Shown one piece after another: positions 16,534 through 27,166 of a stretch of 64,000 nucleotides of DNA (positions are counted from its first letter, which is position 1; every line of letters starts with the position of its first letter). A program made the position numbers and the translations under genes. The notes under the pieces were generated by a model, which was not told the origin of the DNA, did no database searches, and worked only from the letters and a program-made list of their open reading frames with translations. Source of the stretch: Vulcanimicrobiota bacterium. Its GTDB lineage: Bacteria > Vulcanimicrobiota > Vulcanimicrobiia > Vulcanimicrobiales > Vulcanimicrobiaceae. The DNA lies in contig PLWS01000001.1 of assembly GCA_003151115.1 (NCBI GenBank), positions 177,438 to 241,437 of the forward strand, written 5' to 3'.

Positions 16534-18756
16534 CTACTCGCGGCGCCGCGGTCGCCGCGGACGGCGGCTTCCGCCGCTGCCTCCGCCGAAGCCGCCGTCG
16601 CCGCTGCGCGCGGACTCCGGTTCGAACGAACCGTTTCCGGACGCGCCGGCCAGCGTGGCCTTGTGCGAGAGATTGAGACGGCCTTGGCCGTCTACCTCCA
16701 TGACTTTGACCGTGAGCTCGTCGCCAACTTTGACGACGTCTTCGACTCTCTCAACGCGGGTCGGCGCGAGTTGGCTGATGTGGACCAAGCCTTCTTTGCC
16801 GGGCAAGATCTTCACGAACGCACCGATGGCGATGATGCGCGTGACCTCACCCTTATAGGTTTCGCCGACGACGATGTCTTTGGTGATCGCCTCGACCTGC
16901 GCGCGGGCTTTTTCAGCCGACTCGCCGTCGAGCGCGGTGATGTACACCTTGCCGTCGTCCTCGATGTCCATCTTCTCGATGCCGGTTTCCTCGATGATCT
17001 TGTTGATGATCTTTCCGCCGGGACCGATGACGTCTTTGATCTTCGCCGGATTGATCTGCACGACGATCATGCGCGGCGCATACTTCGAAAGCTCCGCACG
17101 CGGTTCGGCGATCGTTTCGGCGAGTTTATCGATGATGAACAGGCGCGATTTCTTGGCTTCGGCCATCGCTTCGCGCATGATCTGCACCGTGACGCCTTGG
17201 ACCTTGATGTCCATCTGGATTGCGGTGATGCCTTTTTTGGTGCCCGCAACCTTGAAGTCCATCTCTCCGAGCGAGTCTTCCATCCCCTGGATGTCGGTGA
17301 GAATCGTGTACTTGTCGCCTTTGAGGATCAGGCCCATCGCAACGCCTGCGACGTGCTCGCGAATCGGGACGCCTGCGTCCATCAGCGCGAGCGAGCTTCC
17401 GCAAACCGACGCCATCGACGACGATCCGTTGGATTCGAGCACTTCGCTGATCAGGCGCAGCGTGTAAGGAAAGTCTTCTTTCAAAGGAAGCACCGGAACG
17501 AGCGCGCGTTCCGCCAGATGGCCGTGGCCGATCTCGCGGCGGCCCGGTCCGCGCATCGGACGCGTCTCGCCGACCGAGAATGGCGGGAAGTTGTAGAAGT
17601 GCATGTAGCGCTTCTGCGTTCCGAGATCGAGAATGCCGTCCAAACGCTGCGCGTCGCCGATCGATCCGAGCGTCGCCGCGGTGAAAACTTGCGTCTGACC
17701 GCGCGTGAAAACGCCCGAGCCGTGCACGCGCGGCACGTAATGAACTTTGCTCCAAATGGCCCGGATTTCGTCGGGTTTGCGCCCGTCGGGCCGCAGTTTT
17801 TCTTCCACGACCATGACCCGCAGCTCGTCCTCTTCCATGGCTTTGAGGATCTTTTTGAAGTCTTTGGCGAGAACCGGGTCTTCCAGCAGCGCTTTTATCT
17901 GCGGCTCTTTGCAGCGCGCGATGGCTTCGTCGACGGTGATCTTGCCCAGCGTTTCTTCGCGCTCCAACTTCTCGATGACGCGCATGCCCTTGGCAACGTC
18001 GTCTTTGAACGCCGTACGCATCCACTTTTCGAGATCGCTGTTGGGGCGCAGAAGCGGGAACTCGCGTTTTTTCTTGCCGTTTTTCTTGGCGAGTTTGTCG
18101 ATCGCAGCGACGATCTGTTTGATTTGTTCTTGAGCGAACTCGATCGCGCCCAGGAAATCGTCCTCGCTGATTTCGTTGCCGCCGCCTTCGACCATCATGA
18201 CGGCGTCGGCGGTGCCGGCGATCACGATGTCCATGCCGCCGGTGACGTACTGCGGCAGCGTGGGATTGCAAATGTAGTTGCCGCTTTCGTCGCGCCCGAC
18301 GCGCACGGCGGCTACCGTCTTGTCGAACGGAATATCCGAAAGTGCGAGCGCGGCTCCGGCTGCGCAAACGCCCAGCACGTCGGCATCGAGCTCGCGATCG
18401 ATCGAGAGCACGGTGGCGACGATCTGAATGTCGTTGCGGAAGCCGTCGGGGAAGAGCGGGCGGATCGGGCGATCGATCTGCCGCGAGCTCAGCACGCCGT
18501 GTTCGGGCGGCCGGCCCTCGCGTTTGATGTAACCACCGGGAATTTTGCCGGCGGCATACATTTTTTCTTCGAAGTCGCAGGTTAAAGGGAAGAAGTCGAT
18601 GCCTTCACGAGGCTTCTCGGAGGCAGTGACGGCGCAGAGCACGACATTTTGGTCGCCATACCGGACCAGGGCGGAGCCGTTCGCTTGCTTCGCGAGCTCG
18701 CCGGTCTCGATGGTCATCGTGCGCCCGCCGATCTCTAATGAGACGGATTCAGGCAC
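16534..18756 (-). CDS. pnp: Polyribonucleotide nucleotidyltransferase (PNPase)
   Basis: 740 residues from a GTG with AGGAGT about 6 nt upstream. The order is first RNase PH domain (about 5-215, GGYIKREGRPPEHGVLSSRQ split by the FRN core), a helical linker, second RNase PH domain (about 320-550, with GPGRREIGHGHLAERAL), KH domain (VIGPGGKIINKI, GxxG present), and S1 domain (YKGEVTRIIAIGAFVKI). A short Gly/Arg-rich tail follows (GGFGGGSGGSRRPRRPRRRE). It degrades RNA 3'-to-5' using phosphate and acts as a trimer. A DEAD-box helicase gene lies directly upstream on the same strand, a typical degradosome pairing. rpsO is elsewhere, at 29282, instead of next to pnp. Confidence 0.98.
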   Translation of the reverse strand: MPESVSLEIGGRTMTIETGELAKQANGSALVRYGDQNVVLCAVTASEKPREGIDFFPLTCDFEEKMYAAGKIPGGYIKREGRPPEHGVLSSRQIDRPIRPLFPDGFRNDIQIVATVLSIDRELDADVLGVCAAGAALALSDIPFDKTVAAVRVGRDESGNYICNPTLPQYVTGGMDIVIAGTADAVMMVEGGGNEISEDDFLGAIEFAQEQIKQIVAAIDKLAKKNGKKKREFPLLRPNSDLEKWMRTAFKDDVAKGMRVIEKLEREETLGKITVDEAIARCKEPQIKALLEDPVLAKDFKKILKAMEEDELRVMVVEEKLRPDGRKPDEIRAIWSKVHYVPRVHGSGVFTRGQTQVFTAATLGSIGDAQRLDGILDLGTQKRYMHFYNFPPFSVGETRPMRGPGRREIGHGHLAERALVPVLPLKEDFPYTLRLISEVLESNGSSSMASVCGSSLALMDAGVPIREHVAGVAMGLILKGDKYTILTDIQGMEDSLGEMDFKVAGTKKGITAIQMDIKVQGVTVQIMREAMAEAKKSRLFIIDKLAETIAEPRAELSKYAPRMIVVQINPAKIKDVIGPGGKIINKIIEETGIEKMDIEDDGKVYITALDGESAEKARAQVEAITKDIVVGETYKGEVTRIIAIGAFVKILPGKEGLVHISQLAPTRVERVEDVVKVGDELTVKVMEVDGQGRLNLSHKATLAGASGNGSFEPESARSGDGGFGGGSGGSRRPRRPRRRE

Positions 18757-18799
18757 AAATTACTCCTATTTCGTTATGTTTATCGTTTTATTATGAGCC

Positions 18800-18815
18800 C
18801 GTCCCGTTCGGGACG
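18800..18815. other. Short hairpin between the helicase and pnp genes
   Basis: CGTCCCG (18800-18806) and CGGGACG (18809-18815) pair perfectly around TT in the 79-bp spacer. On the minus strand it is not followed by a T-run, so it is unlikely to be a strong terminator. In other bacteria a structured pnp leader is a processing and autoregulation site, and a similar role here is only inference. Confidence 0.35.
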
Positions 18816-18835
18816 CCGCCCAAATCGCCCTGGCG

Positions 18836-20053
<1,218 letters not shown>

Positions 20054-20124
20054 ATTCGAAAGATCGCGCAGGAGTGGCCGTCAGTATGGCACACAATCGC
20101 CGTGCGCGTCAAACGCAAAGGTCG

Positions 20125-21591
20125 TTATGGCACCGGAATCGCGAAAATCGTGCCGTTCCCGCCGCCTTTGGTGCCATCCAGCGAGTCGTCCGTCGTTCCG
20201 CCGTAAACGGTCATTCCGTAGATCAATCCACCCGAAATGATGACGTTGTCGATCGGTTTGGCGCCGTCGCCGTTTTTTCCGGTGAAATGATAGAGCACTT
20301 GATACATCGAGAGCGATCCCGGAATGAAACGAAAGACGGTTCCGTCGTCGTCGCTCGAGCCGCCGTAAGCGGTCATTCCGTAAAGATATCCCGACGTCGA
20401 ATCGTAATAGAGCGATCCGTAGGGGTCGGCGCCGTCGTGCTCGCCGTTAGGCAGTATAGTGTCTTGTCCTTGGAAGGCATAGTAGACGCTGTACGTTCCG
20501 GTACCGTCGTATTGGCCGTTGGTCATGTTCGGAACGATGCGGATGATCGCACCGTCGCCCATCCCGCTTCCGCAGTGATGGCTGTCGCCGCCGGTTCCGC
20601 CGCCGCCGCACTGCGTCAGGCCGTACAGCATCGTTTGACCGGCTTCCGTCACGGGCGTCAAATAGCCGTGGTCGGAAAAGTACGCATCGGATCCGCCGCT
20701 GACGAACGCATGGATAATATTTATCGTAGGCTGCGGCTGCGGAATGCCGTTGGAGTAGGTCAGCACCAACGAAAAAACGGTTCCGCCGCCGCCGGCTCCG
20801 TTGCTGCGCGTGATTCCCCACAGCGTCGGTCCGAGCTGAATGATGCGTCCGTGAGGCTCGGTGCCTTCGCTCTTGCTGAAGTCATGAATCGGATAATACG
20901 CCGAGCCGCTCGGCGTGATCGCATAAACCTGGCCTTCGTCTTTGGGTCCCCCTTTGGCGGTTTGACCGAACATGACGTTGCCGAAGGTTTGATCCAGCGT
21001 GAACGAGCTGTGCTGCTGCGCGCCTTGATTGGGCGCACCGCCGTACGCGAATACGATCGACGGCGTGCTGCCCGGCACGAGTGCGTATGCGTCGCCGTTG
21101 TTGTAGGTGTCTGTCGACGTATCGTTGACGCCCTGCGTCGTGAAGTACAGTGAGCCGTTAATCGGAACCATGGCGTCGTGCCGCGGATCGCAGCCATCGC
21201 TTCCGCTGAATGAGTACACCATAGTGTAGCTGGTGAAAGACGTGTTCGTACTGAAGACCGTCCCACAGCCGATGCCGTCGTGCCCGATGTTGCTTCCGCC
21301 CGCTGCCGTGCGTCCGTAAAGCATCGGGATCGTTCCCTGCACCAGTGTAAGCGAACCTTTGGGCAGGGCGCCGTCGTTAGGCGGCGACGTCGGCAGACCG
21401 TTGGCGGCCGAATAGTTGTGAAACATATAGACGGTGTAATTGGCGTGGCTCGTTCCGATTGCGCCTAACCGCGGCGGTGTTGCGCGGGATCCGGGCGTCG
21501 CGTTGGACTGGGGCAGCCCGCCGATTGCACCGCGGCACGCCGTCAGCGCGCAGACAAGCAGAAGAAGCGCGAAAGCGCCGCGCAGTTTCAC
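20125..21591 (-). CDS. Lipoprotein with GloVer-type tandem repeats
   Basis: 488 residues from GTG 21591, which overlaps the upstream stop as GTGA. This start gives a clean lipoprotein signal (VKLRGAFALLLLVCALTAC, Cys about residue 19). The body holds several repeats of the TIGR03803/GloVer type, such as GYLYGMTAYGGSSDDDGTVF, LYGLTQCGGGGTGG and LIYGMTVYGGTTDDS. These are expected to form a propeller-like or repeated beta structure at the cell surface. No activity is known for the repeat. The gene is coupled to the TonB-receptor-like barrel upstream, so it may be its surface partner, as SusD-type lipoproteins are for SusC. Confidence 0.8.
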   Translation of the reverse strand: MKLRGAFALLLLVCALTACRGAIGGLPQSNATPGSRATPPRLGAIGTSHANYTVYMFHNYSAANGLPTSPPNDGALPKGSLTLVQGTIPMLYGRTAAGGSNIGHDGIGCGTVFSTNTSFTSYTMVYSFSGSDGCDPRHDAMVPINGSLYFTTQGVNDTSTDTYNNGDAYALVPGSTPSIVFAYGGAPNQGAQQHSSFTLDQTFGNVMFGQTAKGGPKDEGQVYAITPSGSAYYPIHDFSKSEGTEPHGRIIQLGPTLWGITRSNGAGGGGTVFSLVLTYSNGIPQPQPTINIIHAFVSGGSDAYFSDHGYLTPVTEAGQTMLYGLTQCGGGGTGGDSHHCGSGMGDGAIIRIVPNMTNGQYDGTGTYSVYYAFQGQDTILPNGEHDGADPYGSLYYDSTSGYLYGMTAYGGSSDDDGTVFRFIPGSLSMYQVLYHFTGKNGDGAKPIDNVIISGGLIYGMTVYGGTTDDSLDGTKGGGNGTIFAIPVP

Positions 21592-23345
21592 GGCCGTTCG
21601 TCGAAGCTCAGGCTCAGCCCATAGGACGACGTGACGCTGTGGTGCTCCATCGTGCCGATCAGCGAAAGGTGCGGCGCAATCGAAATCGCGGCATCCGCGT
21701 CGATGTAGCGCCCCGCTTCGACCGGATCGGTTTCGCGGCGATAGATCACGTCGAACCGCGTGCGGCGTCCGCCGTAATAGGTCAGCCACGCGACGTCACG
21801 GCCGAGCGACGGACCGAGATCTGCTTGACTGACGCCTGCGGCGGTATTGTGCAGCGAAAGCGTCCAGGCGCGCAGACGAAAATCGCGCGCGAGCGGCCAG
21901 TCGACCGCGACGCCGAAGCCGCTGAGCTGAGTCGTCGGCAGCGCCGTCGTGTAACGCTCGGAATAACCGGTTACCTCCGCTTCAAATCCACCCGGAGATC
22001 CGTAAACGATCGATCCTTCGGTACGGTTGCTGCGGTTGAGCACCAGCCCGGGAACGGGATCGGCGAAAAACTGGTCGCTCACCGACGGCGTGTCTTCGAC
22101 GTTTCCGCGCGACGCTTCGAGCGCAAAGTGATTGGCAAACTGCCAGCTCGCGCGCATCGAAGCGGCCAGCCCGCCGGCGGATTGCGCGACGCCGCCGGGA
22201 ACCTTGTGCGTGACGCCCGCGTCGTGTAATCCATACCATGCCAGCGTGGCGTGCGCGGCCAGGTGCGTACCCTGGTAGGTTTCGCTCGCAAAGACCTCAT
22301 TGGTCAACGCCGTTCCGCTGTAGAGCTTGGTCGTATAGTCACGCACGCCCGTGTCGCGCGTGAACTTTACGCCGTACTCGTTGCCGAACAGCGCGCCGTC
22401 GTTGCGCATCCGGAACTCGCCCTCGACCTCGCTGTCGGACTCCATATAGTCGGCGACTTTATTTTTCGTTTTTTGTTTGGCTTTCAGCTCGATCGTGGCA
22501 GTCGACCCGAGCCACGGCTCGTCGAGCCTTAACTCCGAAGCGGTCGCGGTTCCGAGTTCTTCCTCGCTGCCGCTGTTATCGACCAGGAAACTGCGTCCGG
22601 CAGAGAAGAGCAATTTGCCCGCGCCGACTGGAGTGCGCGAAATGAGATCGACGCGCGAATGCTGCGTGAGATCGCCCGCGCTGTAGCCGTAGCCGAAAGC
22701 CACGTCGTCCGCACGGCCTTGCAGCGCGTCGATTTGCAGCGACCCGCCTCCCGCCTGCAGCGAGCTTCCCGCGGCTTTATCGAAACCGAGCGTATAGTGT
22801 CCCGTGGCGCCGTCGGAATACTTGTAAGAATGGAATGCGTCCGCGATTCCGGCAAACGAAAGATAGTGTGCGGGCACGGTTTCGAACGTCGTGCCGTTGC
22901 CTTCGAGGGCGTTTGCGCTGCCGCTCAGGCCGCGGTCGCCGATGCCGATGGCGCCGCCGCCTTGGATCACGGTGAAAGGCGCGAGCGCGAAGATGTACCC
23001 CACGTCCTGATAGGGCAGTACGGCAAAATCCGCGCCGTCGATTTTCGCGGGCGATTTCGCTTCACGCGGATAGAGCACGACCGCGTTCGAGTCGAGCTCG
23101 GAAAAACGCAGCGTGCGGCCTTCAAAACCTTTGGCTGCGACGCTCCACGTTTCGGGCGGATCGCTGACGGCGATCGAAAAGCGGCCTCTCTTATCGGATC
23201 GGCCGTGTCCAACTTCTCGCGAGCCGTCGGCGTAAAAATGGATGTCGGCTTTATCGACCGCCTGACCGTCGCGGTCGACGACCACACCCGCAACCGGCGC
23301 GGGTGCGGAAAAAGCCGCGACCGGCAGAAAGCTGATAAACAGCAA
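21588..23345 (-). CDS. TonB-receptor-like outer-membrane protein
   Basis: 585 residues from TTG 23345, the first start in a signal peptide (LLFISFLPVAAFSAPAPV). Extra in-frame upstream hydrophobic residues exist, so the start may be further up. A carboxypeptidase-regulatory-like domain (about 18-85, VAGVVVDRDGQAVDKADIHF) is followed by a short plug-like region with GGGAIGIGDRGLSG, then a barrel ending in YGLSLSFDERP. It is shorter than usual TonB-dependent receptors. The neighbours are an 85-aa membrane protein before it and a GloVer lipoprotein after it, all on one transcript. The ligand is unknown. Confidence 0.7.
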   Translation of the reverse strand: MLFISFLPVAAFSAPAPVAGVVVDRDGQAVDKADIHFYADGSREVGHGRSDKRGRFSIAVSDPPETWSVAAKGFEGRTLRFSELDSNAVVLYPREAKSPAKIDGADFAVLPYQDVGYIFALAPFTVIQGGGAIGIGDRGLSGSANALEGNGTTFETVPAHYLSFAGIADAFHSYKYSDGATGHYTLGFDKAAGSSLQAGGGSLQIDALQGRADDVAFGYGYSAGDLTQHSRVDLISRTPVGAGKLLFSAGRSFLVDNSGSEEELGTATASELRLDEPWLGSTATIELKAKQKTKNKVADYMESDSEVEGEFRMRNDGALFGNEYGVKFTRDTGVRDYTTKLYSGTALTNEVFASETYQGTHLAAHATLAWYGLHDAGVTHKVPGGVAQSAGGLAASMRASWQFANHFALEASRGNVEDTPSVSDQFFADPVPGLVLNRSNRTEGSIVYGSPGGFEAEVTGYSERYTTALPTTQLSGFGVAVDWPLARDFRLRAWTLSLHNTAAGVSQADLGPSLGRDVAWLTYYGGRRTRFDVIYRRETDPVEAGRYIDADAAISIAPHLSLIGTMEHHSVTSSYGLSLSFDERP

Positions 23346-23377
23346 TCCGCCAATCGCAGCGAAGCGTGTCGCGAAGC

Positions 23378-23635
23378 TTACTTCGCGCCCGCCTGAATGC
23401 CGAGTTGCACTTGGGTGCGTGCTTGTTTGACGAGCACGATGGCTTGTGCGCGGTGGCCGGCTTTATCCGCCAGCGCCAAGTTCAGCTGATTGAGCGCGAA
23501 TCCGAGCTGATTTTGGGCTGCAAGCATGTGCGATTGGTACGCGGCGGCAACCGTGGTGCCGGTGACGATCGAGCCAAGGAGCATCGCCCCCAGGACCAGC
23601 GCGATGATGTTGAACCGTTTTAGGAAGTCTGTCAT
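23378..23635 (-). CDS. Small membrane or exported protein
   Basis: 85 residues. The hydrophobic segment at residues 10-32 (IIALVLGAMLLGSIVTGTTV) serves as signal anchor or signal peptide. A helix with regular Leu/Ala/Gln spacing follows (QNQLGFALNQLNLALADKAG), probably a coiled coil. No family is recognised. It heads the three-gene outer-membrane cluster (23635 to 20125), and a membrane-anchored coiled coil next to a barrel gene suggests an assembly or energising partner, which is inference. Confidence 0.6.
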   Translation of the reverse strand: MTDFLKRFNIIALVLGAMLLGSIVTGTTVAAAYQSHMLAAQNQLGFALNQLNLALADKAGHRAQAIVLVKQARTQVQLGIQAGAK

Positions 23636-23860
23636 AGGATAACTACCCTCTTTCTTAAGTGGTATGAGCGAGTATTAGGGCTGATCGAATTTTATCCCCG
23701 CATCGTAGGCCGCGCCTCCTGGAGACGTTCGGTCCCCCCAGGAACCTTGCCGACAAATTTTCGATCGCGCGACGGCAAAGCCGACGGCGGCGAATGCCCG
23801 CCGCGTTTCGCGGAGTAAGGACGAGGATACTCCGGCAAAGGCGGGTATTTAGGGCCTGGC

Positions 23861-24718
23861 ATGTCCACGCTGACGCCGCAACGTCTCACGGAATTGAAGC
23901 TCCACGCGAACAACGTGCGCGTGGGAATCATTCGCTCGCTCTTGGCCGCCGGTTCCGGACACTCGGCTGGTCCGTTGGATATGGCCGACGTCTTTACCGT
24001 GCTCTACGAACACGTGCTTAATCACCGTCCCAAAGAGCCGTTGTGGGACGACCGCGACCGGCTGCTGCTTTCGTGCGGGCATATCGCACCCGTGCGGTAC
24101 AGCGCGATGGCCTACGGCGGCTACTTTCCGATCGAAGAATTGCTGACGCTGCGCAAGTTCGGAACGCGCCTGCAAGGGCACCCCGAACGCGTGCGGCTGC
24201 CGGCGGTGGAGACGACCTCGGGCCCGCTCGGTGAAGGCTTGGCACAAGGCACCGGCATGGCGCTTGCAGCGAAGATGGATGGCAAGAGTTGGCGCGTGTA
24301 CGTTGTGACGTCGGATGCCGAGCATCAGTGCGGACTGCATTGGGAAGCGACCATGACCGCCGCTAAATTCAAACTCGACAACCTGATCGCGATCGTCGAC
24401 CGCAACTTCATCCAGATCGATGGAAGCACCGAAGACGTGATGCCGCTCGAACCGTTCGCCGACAAGTACCGCGCCTTCAATTGGGAGGTCTTCGAGTGCG
24501 ACGGCAACGACATCGCGCAATTTACGGAGACGATCGAAAAAGCCAAGACGGTTAAAGGCAAACCGAGCGTGATCATCGCCAACACGGTGCCCGGCAAAGG
24601 CGTCAGCTATATGGAAGGCGATTACACGTGGCACGGCAAGCCCCCCAATAAAGAACAGGCTGACGTCGCGCTGCGCGAGCTGCAAGCCGAGCGCGAACGG
24701 TTGACGGCCAATGGCTAA
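23861..24718 (+). CDS. Transketolase, N-terminal subunit
   Basis: 285 residues, the thiamine-diphosphate-binding half of a split transketolase. Visible are GSGHSAGPLDMADVFTVLY (His for substrate and ThDP phosphate), TTSGPLGEGLAQGTGMALAAK, and the GDAEHQCG-like ThDP/Mg motif (SDAEHQCGLHWEA with DNLIAIVDRNFIQIDG). It transfers two-carbon ketol units between sugar phosphates with the next gene product. The 225 bp upstream (23636-23860) are GC-rich with short stems but no gene. It overlaps the C-terminal subunit gene by 8 bp. Confidence 0.95.
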   Translation: MSTLTPQRLTELKLHANNVRVGIIRSLLAAGSGHSAGPLDMADVFTVLYEHVLNHRPKEPLWDDRDRLLLSCGHIAPVRYSAMAYGGYFPIEELLTLRKFGTRLQGHPERVRLPAVETTSGPLGEGLAQGTGMALAAKMDGKSWRVYVVTSDAEHQCGLHWEATMTAAKFKLDNLIAIVDRNFIQIDGSTEDVMPLEPFADKYRAFNWEVFECDGNDIAQFTETIEKAKTVKGKPSVIIANTVPGKGVSYMEGDYTWHGKPPNKEQADVALRELQAERERLTANG

Positions 24719-25709
24719 CGCGCTCGACAGCGTCGCCGCGATGCGGTTGGCCGAATTACAAGATCCCGCCGGCGTCAAGCAGGTGCCGACGCGCAACGGA
24801 TTCGGCGAAGGCGTGATCGAGGCGGGCAAAAAAAATCGCAACGTCATCGCGATCTGCGCGGACCTTTCCGAGTCCACGCGCATGCTCGGTTTCAAGGAAG
24901 CGCTGCCCGATCAGTACATCGAGATCGGCGTCTCGGAGCAGATGCTCGTCGCGATGGCGGCGGGCATGGCCAGCGCCGGAAAAGTTCCGTTCATCGCCAG
25001 CTACGCGATGTTCAATCCGGGGCGCTCGTGGGAGCAAGTCCGCACGACGATGGCGCTCAACGAAACCAACGTGAAGATCGCCGGCGCGCACGCGGGCGTT
25101 TCGGTCGGCCCGGACGGTGCGACGCACCAGGCCATCGAGGACATCGCGATCATGCGCTGCATTCCGCACATGACCGTGGTCGTTCCGTGCGATTCGATTC
25201 AAACGAAGCGCGCGACCTTGGCGGTCGCAGCCATGAACGGACCGGTGTACTTACGCTTCGGCCGCGAGAAAACGCCCGTCGTCACGACTGAAGAGACGCC
25301 GTTCGAACTCGGAAAGGCGCAGATCTTCCGGGAAGGCCGCGATGTTGCGGTCGTGGTCTGCGGCATCTTGATCTACAACGCACTGATCGCAGCAGAGAAG
25401 CTCGCCCGCGACGGCATCGAGTGCATGGTCGTCAACAACCACACCGTCAAACCGATGGACGAAAAAGCGATCGTCGAAGCCGCCGAAGCCTGCGGCGCAG
25501 TCGTCACGGTTGAAGAACATCAGATTTTTGGCGGCATGGGCTCGCGCGTCGCTGAGATTCTGGCGCAGCGCAGGCCGACGCCGATTGAATTCGTCGGCGT
25601 GGCCGATCAGTTCGGTCAATCCGGCGATCCCGCTGAACTGATCGAGCACTACGGCATGGGATCGAGCGCGATCGAAGCGGCGGTGCGCCGCGCCGTCGCG
25701 CGCAAATAG
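24711..25709 (+). CDS. Transketolase, C-terminal subunit
   Basis: 332 residues containing the pyrimidine-binding and C-terminal domains. ICADLSESTRM, the catalytic-Glu region YIEIGVSEQMLVAMAAGMA, and HAGVSVGPDGATHQAIEDIA are visible. The C-terminal part reads EEHQIFGGMGSRVAE. It pairs with the N-terminal subunit to form the active enzyme of the non-oxidative pentose phosphate pathway. Split transketolases are common in archaea and several deep bacterial lineages. The stop is immediately followed by the convergent end of the gene at 25710. Confidence 0.95.
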   Translation: MANALDSVAAMRLAELQDPAGVKQVPTRNGFGEGVIEAGKKNRNVIAICADLSESTRMLGFKEALPDQYIEIGVSEQMLVAMAAGMASAGKVPFIASYAMFNPGRSWEQVRTTMALNETNVKIAGAHAGVSVGPDGATHQAIEDIAIMRCIPHMTVVVPCDSIQTKRATLAVAAMNGPVYLRFGREKTPVVTTEETPFELGKAQIFREGRDVAVVVCGILIYNALIAAEKLARDGIECMVVNNHTVKPMDEKAIVEAAEACGAVVTVEEHQIFGGMGSRVAEILAQRRPTPIEFVGVADQFGQSGDPAELIEHYGMGSSAIEAAVRRAVARK

Positions 25710-26054
25710 CTAGACTGTTCTGACGGGAAGCGCGGCGCTCGGAACCTGATCGAGCGTCAACTCAAATCCGCCGGTCCAGCGGGCGGCTAGATTGTAGAGC
25801 GCCGCGTAGAGCAGCCCGGCAATGAAACCGATGATCCCGTACATGATCGGAAAAAGCAGGATCGCGAAGAAGCCGATGCCGGTCAGCGCAGCAGCGCCCG
25901 GGGCCGATACGCCGCTGCCTTTCATGCCGGCTATCATAATGGGGCTCAGGATCAGCCACCACACCAATCCAATCAACACGCCGATCAAGGCGTAAAGCAC
26001 CGCGGCGACCAGCGCGAATTGCACGACGGCGATGTGACGTAAACGTGTAATCAT
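25710..26054 (-). CDS. Small membrane protein, DUF3566-like
   Basis: 114 residues. A hydrophobic segment at about 10-40 (VVQFALVAAVLYALIGVLIG) and two at about 52-90 precede ALYNLAARWTGGFELTL, a C-terminal pattern like DUF3566 membrane proteins, in which a helix leads to a conserved Asn/Ala/Arg/Gly motif. Function is unknown. The protein sits alone between the transketolase and a lipoprotein gene read in the opposite direction. Confidence 0.65.
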   Translation of the reverse strand: MITRLRHIAVVQFALVAAVLYALIGVLIGLVWWLILSPIMIAGMKGSGVSAPGAAALTGIGFFAILLFPIMYGIIGFIAGLLYAALYNLAARWTGGFELTLDQVPSAALPVRTV

Positions 26055-26092
26055 GAGAGGGCTTTATACGCCGGCCGCAAGAAGACCGCCTG

Positions 26093-27166
26093 ATGCTTAA
26101 AAAGAGCCAATTTTCGGCGTTAGCGTGCATAGCGGCGCTCGCTCTTTCCGCGTGTTCGGGAACGACGGCGACGCCGCCCGGTCCACCGGTGACCACGCTC
26201 TCGATCGCGACGCAGCGCAACGCCGCGCAGGCGGCACTGGCGGCCGAGTTCGGTGTTGGGATCCTCACGCTGATCTTCGGCCAGGGCACGAGTCAAGCGT
26301 TTGGTGGAAGTAACACGCTGCCGGTCTGCAATAACGGCGTGAAGGTTTCGATCGTTTCGGGTCCGACGACCATTACGACGACGATCGACGTATTTTACGA
26401 TCCGGTATGCACCACGATTTTGGCGCACGTCGTTCTGACTCAGGCGCAAACGTCTTCGACGACATCAACGCTTACGGGAACGGCCACGTTCACGTCGCAA
26501 ACCGGCGCGATCATCGCCTATAATTCGCTGAGCGGCACCGTTACCAAGAGCGCCGGCACGACGTCCTTCAGCGTTACCGGCACCGCGGCGCCGGGTCCGT
26601 CGGCGCCGGCGGTTGCATCGTTCGGACTGAGCTGCAGCGCGACCGGCAGCTCCAATACGTGCGGCTTCGGCGGGATTCAGAACGCTGGTATACCCGTGTG
26701 CACGCAACCCGGCGCCGTCAACTGCACGGCGATACAGGCGGTCGAGCTCGGCAACACGTTCACTTTCAACGGGACGCAAAACGGCAACGTGAATACCGGC
26801 GGCGCCGCGCTCAAAGCCTATGTGTCGGCGCCCAATGCGATGACGCTCTCGCCGGGTCCGGGTTCGACGGCGTGGACGATTACCGGCGGTGGAAACCCCG
26901 TGATCAACGATGCCGGAAACTTTTCGGTGACGACCGGCCAGTTCAATCTTGCAACGGCGATTAGCATATCGCTCAGTGACGCGACTGCCGATGCGAGCGC
27001 GACTGCAAACATGATCGGCGGCCCGTTCGGCAATACTTCAGGAGGCGTTACACAGATCAGTAATAGCGCTGCGGCGAGTTTCTTAGGTGTGGACGGCCTC
27101 GGAACCGGAACGGTCCTGTTTTCTGACGGTCACACCGAACCCGTCTCCGGCTTTATCGTTTTCTAA
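26093..27166 (+). CDS. Predicted lipoprotein of unknown function
   Basis: 357 residues. Residues 1-21 form a lipoprotein signal (MLKKSQFSALACIAALALSAC) with Cys21. The mature chain is very rich in Thr, Ser, Gly and Asn (TITTTIDVFYDP, TSSTTSTLTGTATFTSQTGA) and is probably all beta. Four Cys in the middle (CSATGSSNTCGF, VCTQPGAVNCTA) could form disulfides. No family is recognised. It is divergent from the small membrane protein gene and overlaps the carotenoid oxygenase gene end by 4 bp. Confidence 0.7.
   Translation: MLKKSQFSALACIAALALSACSGTTATPPGPPVTTLSIATQRNAAQAALAAEFGVGILTLIFGQGTSQAFGGSNTLPVCNNGVKVSIVSGPTTITTTIDVFYDPVCTTILAHVVLTQAQTSSTTSTLTGTATFTSQTGAIIAYNSLSGTVTKSAGTTSFSVTGTAAPGPSAPAVASFGLSCSATGSSNTCGFGGIQNAGIPVCTQPGAVNCTAIQAVELGNTFTFNGTQNGNVNTGGAALKAYVSAPNAMTLSPGPGSTAWTITGGGNPVINDAGNFSVTTGQFNLATAISISLSDATADASATANMIGGPFGNTSGGVTQISNSAAASFLGVDGLGTGTVLFSDGHTEPVSGFIVF

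Noticed and set aside
16663-18585. Plus-strand open frame of 640 codons
   Set aside because: It is the antisense shadow of pnp, whose domains and motifs are all on the minus strand. GC-rich third positions keep such frames open.
23692-23931. Minus-strand open frame of 79 codons before the transketolase genes
   Set aside because: It overlaps the true start of the transketolase gene, has no ribosome-binding site and shows no protein-like composition.
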